Both the position numbers and the translations under genes were made by a program. From Flavobacteriales bacterium (GTDB lineage: Bacteria; Bacteroidota; Bacteroidia; DT-38), in assembly GCA_013214205.1 (NCBI GenBank), contig JABSPQ010000228.1, positions 1-49,138 on the forward strand: 49,138 bases of DNA, written 5' to 3'. Below the pieces are notes generated by a model. The model saw nothing but the letters and a program-made list of their open reading frames with translations. It made no database searches and was not told where the DNA came from. Of this stretch, positions 27,048 to 35,964 are shown one piece after another (positions within the stretch are counted from its first letter, which is position 1; each line of letters opens with the position of its first letter).

Positions 27048-27100
27048 GTGATCATAATCACTACGGCGACAAATGTCGCTATTTAATGACAATTGTCATT
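27048..27100. promoter_or_regulatory. Cluster of three dyad symmetries, candidate operator
   Basis: Three palindromes follow one another between the divergent hisS and ubiA-like genes: GTGAT-CATA-ATCAC (27048-27061), GCGACA-AA-TGTCGC (27066-27079) and AATGACAATTGTCATT (27085-27100, perfect). The last two share the core GACAAWTGTC and their centres are 20 bases apart, about two helical turns. The first is 18 bases further up. This fits cooperative binding by a dimeric regulator. They lie about 67-120 bases upstream of the ubiA-like -7 element and 61-113 bases from hisS. A folded transcript element is the alternative. Confidence 0.5.
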
Positions 27101-27166
27101 ATTTAAAGCGGAAAATAGCCTTGAAAAATACACGAAATGGATAGGACAAGCCGCAGTAGAATTAAT

Positions 27167-27174
27167 TAACTTTG
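27167..27174 (+). promoter_or_regulatory. -7 promoter element before the ubiA-like gene
   Basis: TAACTTTG fits TAnnTTTG exactly, followed by CGCC, and lies 34 bases before the ATG at 27209. No clear -33 TTG is seen at the right distance, which would fit dependence on an activator bound at the dyads just upstream (inference). Confidence 0.5.
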
Positions 27175-27208
27175 CGCCATAATTCGATAATACAACTTGC
27201 AATAATAG

Positions 27209-28078
27209 ATGGGCGCGTTTAACAATTATTTATCCTTAGTAAAATTTAGTCACACCGTATTTGCTCTACCTTTTGCAATAATCGGCTTCCTTCTTGGCAT
27301 CTCATTAACCGATGCCAACATGGACTGGAAGCTTTTGGGATTAGTAATTCTCTGCATGGTGTTTGCCAGAAGTGCCGCTATGGGATTTAACAGATACATA
27401 GATAGAGCTATCGATAGTGCTAATCCTAGAACAACAAACAGAGAAATTCCTGCAGGAATAGTAAGTCCTAAATCGGCACTAGCCTTTGTAATTGCCAATT
27501 GCATACTGTTCATTGGCACCACTTACCTCATAAACATGGCTTGCTTTTACCTTTCGCCAGTTGCACTGCTTGTTATTTTAGGCTACAGCCTATCTAAACG
27601 ATACACATTTTTGTGCCATATTATTTTAGGAATTGGGTTATCTCTTTCTCCTATCGGCGCATATATTGCGGTTTCAGAAAAGTTTGCACTCATTCCAATT
27701 CTATTTTCTTTGATCGTATTATTTTGGGTAAGTGGATTCGATATTATTTATGCCTTGCAAGACAAAGGCTTTGATGAGGATCAAAAATTAAAATCGATTC
27801 CCGTTAAAATCGGATCAAAAGCGGCCTTGATTGTTTCCACATTGCTTCACGTTCTGGTGGCGGTTCTAATTATTACTGCTGGGTATTTTGCTGGTTTTGG
27901 ACTTTATTACTGGATTGGAAGCGCTATTTTTATTGGACTTCTAACTTATCAGCATTTGATTATTAAACCAGATGACTTGAGCAAGATAACAATGGCTTTC
28001 TTTACTACCAACGGAATTGCATCGGTTGTGTTCGCCTCTTTTTTAGCGCTCGATTTATATCTAAACGGAAACTTATAA
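27209..28078 (+). CDS. UbiA-family prenyltransferase (candidate MqnP-like)
   Basis: This 289-residue integral membrane enzyme with about nine helices transfers a polyprenyl chain to an aromatic acceptor in quinone synthesis. The first Asp-rich motif is present as GFNRYIDRAIDSANPRT (NxxxDxxxD), and the second as DIIYALQDKGFDEDQ. The sequence is closest in feel to the 'UbiA-other' group found in menaquinone-making bacteria, including futalosine-pathway MqnP. MenA is less likely by motif spacing, but I cannot exclude it. cstA follows after three bases, so the pair is probably one transcript. Confidence 0.85.
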   Translation: MGAFNNYLSLVKFSHTVFALPFAIIGFLLGISLTDANMDWKLLGLVILCMVFARSAAMGFNRYIDRAIDSANPRTTNREIPAGIVSPKSALAFVIANCILFIGTTYLINMACFYLSPVALLVILGYSLSKRYTFLCHIILGIGLSLSPIGAYIAVSEKFALIPILFSLIVLFWVSGFDIIYALQDKGFDEDQKLKSIPVKIGSKAALIVSTLLHVLVAVLIITAGYFAGFGLYYWIGSAIFIGLLTYQHLIIKPDDLSKITMAFFTTNGIASVVFASFLALDLYLNGNL

Positions 28079-28081
28079 GCT

Positions 28082-29782
28082 ATGAATGGAGCCCATGTAG
28101 CCATTGCTTGTTTAGCAACTTTATTTTTAGGCTACCGGTATTATTCGAAGTTTATCGCCAAAAAGATTTACCAAACAGAAGACGATTATTCTCTGGTTCC
28201 ATCAGAAGAATTCCGAGACGATGTAGACTTTGTTCCAACACCCAAATACGTTTTATTTGGACATCATTTCTCTTCCATAGCAGGAGCTGCACCCATTTTA
28301 GGACCTGCTATAGCAGTTATTTGGGGATGGTTACCAGCATTGTTGTGGATTGTTCTAGGCACTATTTTCATGGGTGCTGTACACGATTTTGGTGCTCTAG
28401 TAATTTCAGCCAAACACAAGGCAGAATCAATGGGCAGCGTGGCGAAATCGGTAATCAACCCGCGATCAAGATTGCTTTTTCTAATCATTATTTTTCTTCT
28501 TGTCTTTATTGTTATCGCCGTATTTGCCTTTATTATCGCCCACTTATTTGTTGAGTATCCAGGCTCTGTGATTCCCATTAATTTCCAGATCATAATCTCC
28601 ATCTTAATAGGTTGGTGGACCCATAAGAAAAAAGGTTCTTTACTGATTCCGTCCATCATTGCACTAGTCATGCTTTACGGGCTTATGTATGTAGGTTTAT
28701 TATATCCAGTAAGTCTACCAGAATGGATGTTCATCGGCGGGTCGGCAAAAATGACATGGATTGTTTTGTTAATGATCTATGGATTTATTGCAGCAACGTT
28801 GCCAGTATGGATGCTACTACAACCTCGGGATTTCATTAATTCTCATCAATTAATTGTTGGATTAGGATTAATTTATTTGGGGATTTTTGTTGCTCAACCA
28901 GAATTTGATGCCCCCATGTTTCAAGTTCCAACCGATTCGGACCCTTGGTTTCCATACTTATTTATTTTTATCGCATGTGGTGCCCTATCTGGTTTTCATG
29001 CCTTGGTATCAAGTGGAACTACTTCGAAACAACTAGGGAGCTATAAAGACGCCCGATTAATTGGTTATGGCAGTATGGTGGGAGAAGCAACGCTCGCGGT
29101 AGCCGCAACAATTGCAGTTGCAGCAGGTTTTGAAAGCTCCGAAGCATGGCACCATCATTACGAGAACGTGGCACAAGCAAAGAAGTTAGGGCCCAAACTA
29201 GAGGCATTTGTAAATGGTACATCATCTTTTATCGATAGCCTTGGCATCAATATGGTTATTGAATCGAATGGGCAAACAGCCTCTTTAGCAGCTGTTTTTA
29301 TTTCGGTATTGGTAATCAGCTTTGCTGCTACTTCATTAGATACAGCAGTTAGGATTCAGCGCTATATTATTGGAGAAATAGGTGGTGCATTAAAAATCCC
29401 TTCTATAAAGAACAACAGATTTGTGCAAGCAGCACTTGCTGTTTCATTTTCTTTTATTTTGATTATAACAGGAGGTTCTGCAGGAACGGGAGGATTAACA
29501 TTATGGCCGTTATTTGGTTCTACCAATCAACTTTTAGGCTCGCTTGCATTACTACTTATCTCTATCTGGTTATTTAAATTAAAGCGTAATTACTGGTTTA
29601 CATTGATCCCTATGATTTTCATTACCATAATCACCTTTATTGCAACAACACTTAACTTTATCAGTTACATGAATGCAGATGAACCCAAATGGTTGTTGGT
29701 TGCGATTGCATTCTTTATTGGCGTCTGTCAAGTTTGGATCATTATAGAAGGCATACTGGTATTCAAAAAAGGCGCAAAATGA
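28082..29782 (+). CDS. cstA: Carbon starvation protein A family transporter
   Basis: This 566-residue membrane protein of the CstA family, whose members import pyruvate or peptides during carbon limitation, has about 15 hydrophobic helices. Family segments are FGHHFSSIAGAAPILGPAIAV, WLPALLWIVLGTIFMGAVHDF, ISAKHKAESMG and FGSTNQLLGSLALL. It is the shorter type (E. coli CstA is about 700). The start lies three bases after the ubiA-like stop, implying co-transcription, though a shared function is not obvious. Confidence 0.92.
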   Translation: MNGAHVAIACLATLFLGYRYYSKFIAKKIYQTEDDYSLVPSEEFRDDVDFVPTPKYVLFGHHFSSIAGAAPILGPAIAVIWGWLPALLWIVLGTIFMGAVHDFGALVISAKHKAESMGSVAKSVINPRSRLLFLIIIFLLVFIVIAVFAFIIAHLFVEYPGSVIPINFQIIISILIGWWTHKKKGSLLIPSIIALVMLYGLMYVGLLYPVSLPEWMFIGGSAKMTWIVLLMIYGFIAATLPVWMLLQPRDFINSHQLIVGLGLIYLGIFVAQPEFDAPMFQVPTDSDPWFPYLFIFIACGALSGFHALVSSGTTSKQLGSYKDARLIGYGSMVGEATLAVAATIAVAAGFESSEAWHHHYENVAQAKKLGPKLEAFVNGTSSFIDSLGINMVIESNGQTASLAAVFISVLVISFAATSLDTAVRIQRYIIGEIGGALKIPSIKNNRFVQAALAVSFSFILIITGGSAGTGGLTLWPLFGSTNQLLGSLALLLISIWLFKLKRNYWFTLIPMIFITIITFIATTLNFISYMNADEPKWLLVAIAFFIGVCQVWIIIEGILVFKKGAK

Positions 29783-29840
29783 ATGAAACCGATCACATTT
29801 ATTTGCGTAGGAAAATAGCATAAAGTACTCTCTATTTACT

Positions 29841-29848
29841 TAAGTTTG
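29841..29848 (+). promoter_or_regulatory. -7 promoter element before the fused E1 gene
   Basis: TAAGTTTG fits TAnnTTTG and lies 31 bases before the ATG at 29880, in the 97-base gap after cstA. No -33 element at consensus spacing was found. Confidence 0.5.
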
Positions 29849-29879
29849 CCAAACATGCAAACGGGAGTTTATTTCATAT

Positions 29880-32309
29880 ATGGATAACAAAAAGGACATT
29901 TCATCAGACGATTCAAACGAAATTAGTTTCGAGGATTTTAAGCGTGATGTTCTAAATGATTTCAGAGTCGCGTGCGAAAGTCGGCACATTAGCATTTTAG
30001 GTAGAAAAGAAGTATTGAACGGCAAGGCTAAATTTGCTGTATCAAGTGATGGTAAAGAGATTGCGCAAATTGCCATGGCAAAATATTTCCAGCCAGGCGA
30101 CTTTAGATCTGGATATTACCGCGATCAAACTTTTATGCTCGCTACCGACACTTCTACTTTAGAGGAATATTTCGCTCAACTTTATGCGCATACAGATATA
30201 GACAATAACCCTTCGAGTGGTGGCAGATCTATGGTTGCGCACTATGCAACAAGAAACTTAAACGACGACGGTAGCTGGAAAGATCTTACAAAAATTAAAA
30301 GCTCATCATCAGATTTTTCATGTATAGCCGGCCAAATGCCTCGATTAATGGGACAAGCTTTGGCATCCAAACTATACAGAGAAAACAAAGACTTACATCA
30401 ATACACCCAATTTTCGAACACAGGAAACGAAGTAGCATTTGGCACAATTGGCGATGCAGGTACTTCCGAAGGTATGTTCTTCGAGATTATGAATGCTGCT
30501 GGCGTTAAGCAAGTGCCTATGGTAATGTCTGTTTGGGACGATGGATTTGGCATCTCGGTTCCTAAAAAATACCAGACCACCAAAGGAGATATCTCTGAAG
30601 CCATGGCTGGTTTTGAAAAAACAGACGATAGCAATGGGCTTATCATTTACAAATGCCAAGGTTGGGATTATCCTGAATTATGTAGAATTTACAAAGAAGC
30701 AGTAACGATTGCAAGACGCGACCACACCCCTATTTTAATTCATGTTGAAGAGTGTACACAACAATTAGGACATTCTAGTTCGGGTTCTCACGAGCGCTAT
30801 AAAACAACCGGCGAACTTGAATGGGCAAAGGAATGGGATTGCATAAAGAAGATGAGAGAATGGATGGTAAGCATGACCATCGCCACAGAGGAAGAACTTG
30901 ATGAAATTGATAAAAAGGCTAAGTCGATTGCAAGAATTGCAAGAGATTCGGCATGGAAAGCTTACACTTCTGGTATTCACAGCGAATTAGAAACGGTTTT
31001 AGGCATTTTCGGAAAACTTGAAATTCAAAGCGAACACCACGCAGAAATCAAGTCGATAAAGCAAGAAATTTCGAATCCCTTATTGGTAACAGAAAGAAAA
31101 GCTATTATAATTAGGGTTAAGAAAGTTTTAAGAATCACCCGATTAGAAGAAAGTACTGCAAGAAAAGAATTACTGGCCTGGCTCGACGAATCTAATATTG
31201 CCAATTACGACAGATTTAATTCTTATTTATATAGCAATTCAGCCGAATCGGCGTTAAATGTCAAAGCCGTTCCTCCTACTTACAATGAGGATTCAGTCAT
31301 TTTAGACGGGAGAGAGATTCTAAAGAACAACTTCGACGCTATCTTATCTCAAAATCCTAAAGTATTTATATTCGGACAAGATGTAGGTGTTTTAGGAGGG
31401 GTTAATTTGAGCATGGAAGGCCTGCAAGCCAAGCATGGAAAACTCAGAATAGACGACGCTGGAATTAGAGAAGCAAGTATTATGGGCAAGGCGATTGGCA
31501 CAGCTCAAAGAGGATTAAGACCAATTGCAGAGATACAGTATTTAGATTATTTAATCTACGGTTTACCTACTATGAGCGACGATATGGCATCGTTGCATTA
31601 CAGAACCAAAGGCGGACAAAAGGCCCCAGTAATTATTAGAACTAGAGGCCATCGTTTAGAAGGGATTTGGCATTCGGGCTCTCCAATGGGCATGATTATC
31701 AATTCGCTTAGAGGAATGTACATCCTCGTTCCGAGGAACATGGTGCAAGCAGCAGGGTTTTACAATACCATGCTAGAATCTGACGACCCATCATTGATAA
31801 TTGAGCCACTTAGTTCATACAGAATGAAGGAGAAGTTGCCTGCTAATCTTGGGCAATTTAGAATTCCATTGGGTGTACCCGAAATAATTAAGGAAGGAAG
31901 CGATATAACAGTAGTTACTTACGGTTTCTGTTGCAACATTGCTCTACAAGCTGTAAGCGAACTCGAAAAAATGGGTATTTCAATTGAAATTATCGATGTT
32001 CAAACTCTGCTTCCGTTCGATGTGTATCATTCTATCATCAACTCAATTGAAAAAACAAACAAGGTCTTATTCTTTGATGAAGATGTACCTGGAGGTGCAT
32101 CGGCCTTTATGATGCAGAAAGTTTTAGAAGAACAAGGTGCCTATAAATACTTGGATAGCGAACCGAGAACTTTGGCTGCCCAAGAGCACAGACCTTCTTA
32201 CGGAACGGATGGTGATTACTTCTCGAAACCAAATTCGGATAATGTTTTCGAAATTATTTATGAGATGATGCACGACGAAAACCCTGCTAAGTTTCCAATC
32301 ATTTATTGA
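29880..32309 (+). CDS. Fused alpha/beta 2-oxoacid dehydrogenase E1 (branched-chain type)
   Basis: This 809-residue protein joins both E1 subunits of a thiamine-diphosphate 2-oxoacid dehydrogenase in one chain. The alpha part holds the ThDP motif starting GDAGTSEGMFFEIMNAA with VWDDGFGISVP, plus the DHTPILIHVEE region. The beta part starts near residue 455 (SVILDGREILKNNF, FGQDVGVLGGVN, GLRPIAEIQYLDY) and ends with FDEDVPGGASAFM and HRPSYGTDGDYFSKP. Fused E1 proteins of this layout are usual in Bacteroidota and are generally annotated as branched-chain oxoacid dehydrogenase E1. No E2 gene lies nearby; E3 may be the lpd at 4397. Confidence 0.9.
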   Translation: MDNKKDISSDDSNEISFEDFKRDVLNDFRVACESRHISILGRKEVLNGKAKFAVSSDGKEIAQIAMAKYFQPGDFRSGYYRDQTFMLATDTSTLEEYFAQLYAHTDIDNNPSSGGRSMVAHYATRNLNDDGSWKDLTKIKSSSSDFSCIAGQMPRLMGQALASKLYRENKDLHQYTQFSNTGNEVAFGTIGDAGTSEGMFFEIMNAAGVKQVPMVMSVWDDGFGISVPKKYQTTKGDISEAMAGFEKTDDSNGLIIYKCQGWDYPELCRIYKEAVTIARRDHTPILIHVEECTQQLGHSSSGSHERYKTTGELEWAKEWDCIKKMREWMVSMTIATEEELDEIDKKAKSIARIARDSAWKAYTSGIHSELETVLGIFGKLEIQSEHHAEIKSIKQEISNPLLVTERKAIIIRVKKVLRITRLEESTARKELLAWLDESNIANYDRFNSYLYSNSAESALNVKAVPPTYNEDSVILDGREILKNNFDAILSQNPKVFIFGQDVGVLGGVNLSMEGLQAKHGKLRIDDAGIREASIMGKAIGTAQRGLRPIAEIQYLDYLIYGLPTMSDDMASLHYRTKGGQKAPVIIRTRGHRLEGIWHSGSPMGMIINSLRGMYILVPRNMVQAAGFYNTMLESDDPSLIIEPLSSYRMKEKLPANLGQFRIPLGVPEIIKEGSDITVVTYGFCCNIALQAVSELEKMGISIEIIDVQTLLPFDVYHSIINSIEKTNKVLFFDEDVPGGASAFMMQKVLEEQGAYKYLDSEPRTLAAQEHRPSYGTDGDYFSKPNSDNVFEIIYEMMHDENPAKFPIIY

Positions 32310-32380
32310 GACGTTAATAACTCTACCAGAAAACCTTTATAGGTCTCCAATCTATTTCAAGCTTTCCTTAAATTTATTGC

Positions 32381-33148
32381 ATGAATAAAATTCTCGCAAT
32401 CTTATTATTCGCATTAACCATTAGCGCCAATTGTAAAGCTGGAGAGGTATGGCAAATTACGCTGATGGTTTCTCCTTCTTTAGAAAGCATGACCGACAAG
32501 GTGGATAGGCAGTTGAACAGATTTAACAAAGCAGATATCAAGGCTGGTTTAATAAACAAGATTGATAAATACGACATGAAGTTGTCGTACAATTACGGCA
32601 TTGAGTACAAACACTTCTTTAGTGAATCCACCAGCTTTTCTACAGGAGTATTTTTTGTAAATAAAGGATATCAAGATATTCACGTTCAAACAACACCAGC
32701 AACTATTTACACATTAAAAAAAGTCAATGTTCAATATGTGGAAATTCCTTTGATCCTCAATTCTCATTTCGACATTAATAAAAGATCTAGATTAATATTT
32801 TCGGTTGGTTTACATACAGGTTATAAGCTAAGCAACAGGGAAGTTCATTACTCTCTGACGAGTGAAAACGCCAGAAAAAACAGCGAGGATAAGGAAGTCA
32901 TTAGAGATTTAGATTATTTCCGGCCAATGTACTTTGGTGCTAACATAGGTTTAGGAGTAAGTCTTTATCTAAAAACCAAGATGGTGTTGATTCTTCAACC
33001 TAACTACACCCATCAGTTTAACCAAGCTTTTAGAGAAGATGTAAATTTCTCTACCCTTACAAAAGCTAAATTTACATCACTATCATTCGATATGAAAATC
33101 GGTTATTATTTTAACCGAAAACTACGAAACGCTAAAAAGAAAATTTAA
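32381..33148 (+). CDS. Outer-membrane beta-barrel protein (PorT-like family)
   Basis: This 255-residue protein has a signal peptide (MNKILAILLFALTISANCKA). The remainder has alternating strands and turns typical of eight-stranded outer-membrane barrels in Bacteroidota: YNYGIEYKHFFSESTSFSTGVFF, YVEIPLILNSHFD, FGANIGLGVSLYL, and a late MKIGYYFNRKL. This matches the OMP_b-brl_2 / PorT-like layout by eye. Specific function is unknown. It sits between the fused E1 gene and murQ, ten bases before murQ. Confidence 0.7.
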   Translation: MNKILAILLFALTISANCKAGEVWQITLMVSPSLESMTDKVDRQLNRFNKADIKAGLINKIDKYDMKLSYNYGIEYKHFFSESTSFSTGVFFVNKGYQDIHVQTTPATIYTLKKVNVQYVEIPLILNSHFDINKRSRLIFSVGLHTGYKLSNREVHYSLTSENARKNSEDKEVIRDLDYFRPMYFGANIGLGVSLYLKTKMVLILQPNYTHQFNQAFREDVNFSTLTKAKFTSLSFDMKIGYYFNRKLRNAKKKI

Positions 33149-33157
33149 CATTCATTA

Positions 33158-33973
33158 ATGAATTCAAGAACCACCGAAGCATCCTCCAATTACGATCACT
33201 TAGATAAAATGAGTGTTTCGGAATTGTTGACGCACATTAACAACGAAGACAGAACAGTAGCAGAGAGCATCCAAAAAGCGATTCCTCAAATAGAGAATTT
33301 AGTAGAGCAAATTACTGTTAAAATGAGTGATGGAGGCCGTTTGTTTTACTTAGGCGCAGGCACATCTGGCAGATTAGGAATTGTAGATGCAAGTGAGTGT
33401 CCGCCTACGTTTGGAGTAAAACAGGGATTAGTAGTTGGCTTAATTGCAGGAGGTGATACCGCCATTAGAGAAGCAGTTGAATTTGCGGAAGATGATACGG
33501 AAGCCGGCTGGAAAGATTTGTCGGAATACGATATAAACGAAAACGATGTAGTAATTGGAATTGCCGCATCTGGCAGCACACCATACGTGATTGGAGCCTT
33601 AAAAAAATGCAATTCTAAAAATATTCTTACTGGCTGCATAACATGTAATGCAGGTTCGGCGTTAGCAGAAGTAGCAGCGTTTCCTATTGAAGTTGTAGTA
33701 GGTCCCGAATTCGTTACAGGAAGCACAAGAATGAAGGCCGGAACTGCTCAGAAGTTAATCCTCAATATGATTACGACTTCCGTAATGATTAAGCTTGGAA
33801 AAGTAAAAGGCAACAGAATGGTTGATATGCAATTGAGCAACGACAAACTTGTTGACCGAGGTACAAAGATGATTATGGAAACATTATCGATAGATTATAA
33901 AACAGCCAACAGCTTATTAATGGAATTTGGCAGTGTTAGAAAAGCTATTGATTCAAAAAAAAAAGAAGAATGA
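33158..33973 (+). CDS. murQ: N-acetylmuramic acid 6-phosphate etherase
   Basis: This 271-residue SIS-domain enzyme removes the lactyl ether from MurNAc-6-phosphate, giving GlcNAc-6-phosphate in cell-wall recycling. Signature segments are LFYLGAGTSGRLGIVDASE, CPPTFG, IAGGDTAIREAVE (active-site region), and VTGSTRMKAGTAQKLILN. It is slightly shorter than E. coli MurQ (298), mainly at the C-terminus. Its stop overlaps the start of the next gene by four bases (ATGA), which indicates translational coupling with lhgO. Confidence 0.95.
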   Translation: MNSRTTEASSNYDHLDKMSVSELLTHINNEDRTVAESIQKAIPQIENLVEQITVKMSDGGRLFYLGAGTSGRLGIVDASECPPTFGVKQGLVVGLIAGGDTAIREAVEFAEDDTEAGWKDLSEYDINENDVVIGIAASGSTPYVIGALKKCNSKNILTGCITCNAGSALAEVAAFPIEVVVGPEFVTGSTRMKAGTAQKLILNMITTSVMIKLGKVKGNRMVDMQLSNDKLVDRGTKMIMETLSIDYKTANSLLMEFGSVRKAIDSKKKEE

Positions 33974-35169
33974 GATACGATGTAGTAATAATTGGAGGTG
34001 GAATTGTGGGGTTGGCAACAGCACTTCAATTATTAGAGCAAAAGCCCACTATTAAGCTCTGCATTTTAGAAAAAGAAGACGGCATTGCAAGGCATCAAAC
34101 GGGCCACAATAGCGGTGTAATACACTCAGGAATTTATTACAAACCAGGAAGTCTTAAAGCCATTAATTGCATTAAGGGCTACGACATGATTCTGGATTTT
34201 TGTAAAAAGCACAACATCGATCACGACATGTGCGGCAAGGTGATTGTAGCTACTTCTGAGGCTGAGCTAACTCCCTTAGATAATATTTACAACAGAGGGA
34301 TTGAAAATGGTTTACAGGGCATTAAAAAGCTAAACAAAGGTGAATTAAAAGAGATCGAACCTCATGTAAATGGAATTAGCGGGCTTTTTGTTCCTCAAAC
34401 AGGTATTATCGACTACAAACAAGTTTCGGCTGTATATGCCAAACTAATTCAGGAATTAGGTGGAGAAATATTGTTGAATCACAAGGTATCTGACATCCAA
34501 GAGAAAGATGCTGAATTAAATGTGATTGCAAATGGAAACAATTTCAACACGAGACTAGTAATAAATTGTGCAGGTTTATATTCAGATAAAATGGCACGTA
34601 AAACTTTTCCCGATCTCGATATCAAAATAATTCCTTTTAGAGGAGAATACTATATGTTTAAGGACAGTGCGAAACATTTAGTGAAAAATCTAATCTACCC
34701 TGTTCCTAATCCTAACTTTCCGTTTTTAGGAGTTCATTTTACCCGAATGATAGGCGGTGAGATTGAAGCAGGCCCCAACGCCGTGTTGGCTTTTAAGAGA
34801 GAAGGCTACAACTTATCGGATGTTAATTTAGCAGAATTATTTGAATCACTAGCATGGCCTGGATTCCAGAAAGTAGCCATGAAGTATTGGAAAATTGGTT
34901 TTGGAGAAATGCACCGTTCTATTTCGAAAGCGGCATTTACCAAAGCTTTGCAAAAACTTTTACCTGAAATACAGGCGGATGATTTAACACCAGCACATGC
35001 AGGTGTAAGAGCACAAGCATGCGATAGAAATGGTAATTTGTTAGATGATTTTAGTATCTTAGAAAGAGATAAGATTATTAATGTGTGTAATGCGCCCTCT
35101 CCCGCTGCCACGTCATCGTTGGCTATTGGCGAAACTATTGCTGGCTTGGCGCTAAAACAACTGAACTAA
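33970..35169 (+). CDS. lhgO: L-2-hydroxyglutarate oxidase/dehydrogenase
   Basis: This 399-residue FAD-dependent DAO-family enzyme oxidises L-2-hydroxyglutarate to 2-oxoglutarate. The FAD fold is VVIIGGGIVGLATALQLL at the N-terminus, and the flavin-adjacent HQTGHNSGVIHSGIYYKPGS is typical of LhgO. Later segments are IIPFRGEYYMFK and the C-terminal APSPAATSSLAIGETIA. It overlaps murQ by four bases, and the next ATG follows its stop directly. The link to cell-wall recycling is not obvious and may be only positional. Confidence 0.92.
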   Translation: MRYDVVIIGGGIVGLATALQLLEQKPTIKLCILEKEDGIARHQTGHNSGVIHSGIYYKPGSLKAINCIKGYDMILDFCKKHNIDHDMCGKVIVATSEAELTPLDNIYNRGIENGLQGIKKLNKGELKEIEPHVNGISGLFVPQTGIIDYKQVSAVYAKLIQELGGEILLNHKVSDIQEKDAELNVIANGNNFNTRLVINCAGLYSDKMARKTFPDLDIKIIPFRGEYYMFKDSAKHLVKNLIYPVPNPNFPFLGVHFTRMIGGEIEAGPNAVLAFKREGYNLSDVNLAELFESLAWPGFQKVAMKYWKIGFGEMHRSISKAAFTKALQKLLPEIQADDLTPAHAGVRAQACDRNGNLLDDFSILERDKIINVCNAPSPAATSSLAIGETIAGLALKQLN

Positions 35170-35778
35170 ATGGTAAGTATTGAACCGTTTTATAATTGGC
35201 GAAACATCTACGTTGCTGCAGAGGACGAGAGGTCACCTTTTTATATGGCGAAGTACAGTGAATTCGAGTTAAAAAACAGAATTTACGATCATTTAATTCA
35301 TCCTCAATGGGACAACATTGGTTCGAATACACTTTACGCTAAAATTCTTTATGCAGATTATGATGACGGCTTTGCTTGCATTGAACTGATTGGTGAATGG
35401 AATGATTGCATCAACAATGACATCATGCATTTTAAAAGAAATCTGATTGATGACTTGCTTTATCAAGGAATAACAAAGTATGCGTTGATTGGTGAAAACG
35501 TATTAAATTTTCATCATTCAGATGATTGCTATTACGAAGAATGGAAGGATGAGATTGAAGATGGCTGGATTGCCTTACTTAATTTTCAAGATCATGTGTT
35601 GAACGAAATGGATTCCAATCAGATTTTAAACCACTTTGATTCCTTCGAAGAGTTTGATCATCTACCTTGGCGAACTTATCGCCCTCAACAACTTCACAAT
35701 TTATTGAGTGAGTTTTTTAAGGATCCCCAGTATGTAATTGAAGAACCTATTAAACGATTAACGATTAAGAGTGAATAG
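35170..35778 (+). CDS. Conserved-looking hypothetical acidic protein
   Basis: I do not recognise this 202-residue soluble protein. It is rich in Asp, Glu and aromatic residues (FYNWRNIYVAAEDERSPFY, DDGFACIELIGEWND, HHSDDCYYEEWKDEIEDGW), with no signal peptide, membrane segment or known motif. The regular alternation suggests a compact alpha/beta domain. The ATG abuts the lhgO stop with no gap, so it is almost certainly the last gene of a murQ-lhgO transcript. A 186-base gap with imperfect direct repeats follows before the convergent gene. Confidence 0.75.
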   Translation: MVSIEPFYNWRNIYVAAEDERSPFYMAKYSEFELKNRIYDHLIHPQWDNIGSNTLYAKILYADYDDGFACIELIGEWNDCINNDIMHFKRNLIDDLLYQGITKYALIGENVLNFHHSDDCYYEEWKDEIEDGWIALLNFQDHVLNEMDSNQILNHFDSFEEFDHLPWRTYRPQQLHNLLSEFFKDPQYVIEEPIKRLTIKSE

Positions 35779-35804
35779 TTTTAGCAGATCTGGGGTTCTC
35801 GACA

Positions 35805-35836
35805 ATCAACTCGTTGTTAAGAATCAACTTGTTCTC
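35805..35836. repeat. Two imperfect 14-base direct repeats, period 18
   Basis: ATCAACTCGTTGTT (35805-35818) and ATCAACTTGTTCTC (35823-35836) lie in the gap between convergent genes; TTCTCGA also occurs on both sides. The matches are partial and short, so this may be chance. I see no clear terminator or gene in the 35779-35964 gap. Confidence 0.3.
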
Positions 35837-35964
35837 GATAAAAATTTTTGAAGAAAAAAATCACTCGAACTGACATTGTTTTTTAATTCAAAAACTCATC
35901 GGATATTAATCAAACAGAGATTGATAATTCCGAAGAGGACGGGCATTAAGGTTAATGATAATTT

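Noticed and set aside
35779-35964. Gap between convergent genes searched for small RNA or terminator
   Set aside because: Only weak imperfect direct repeats were seen; no stable GC-containing hairpin with a T-run.
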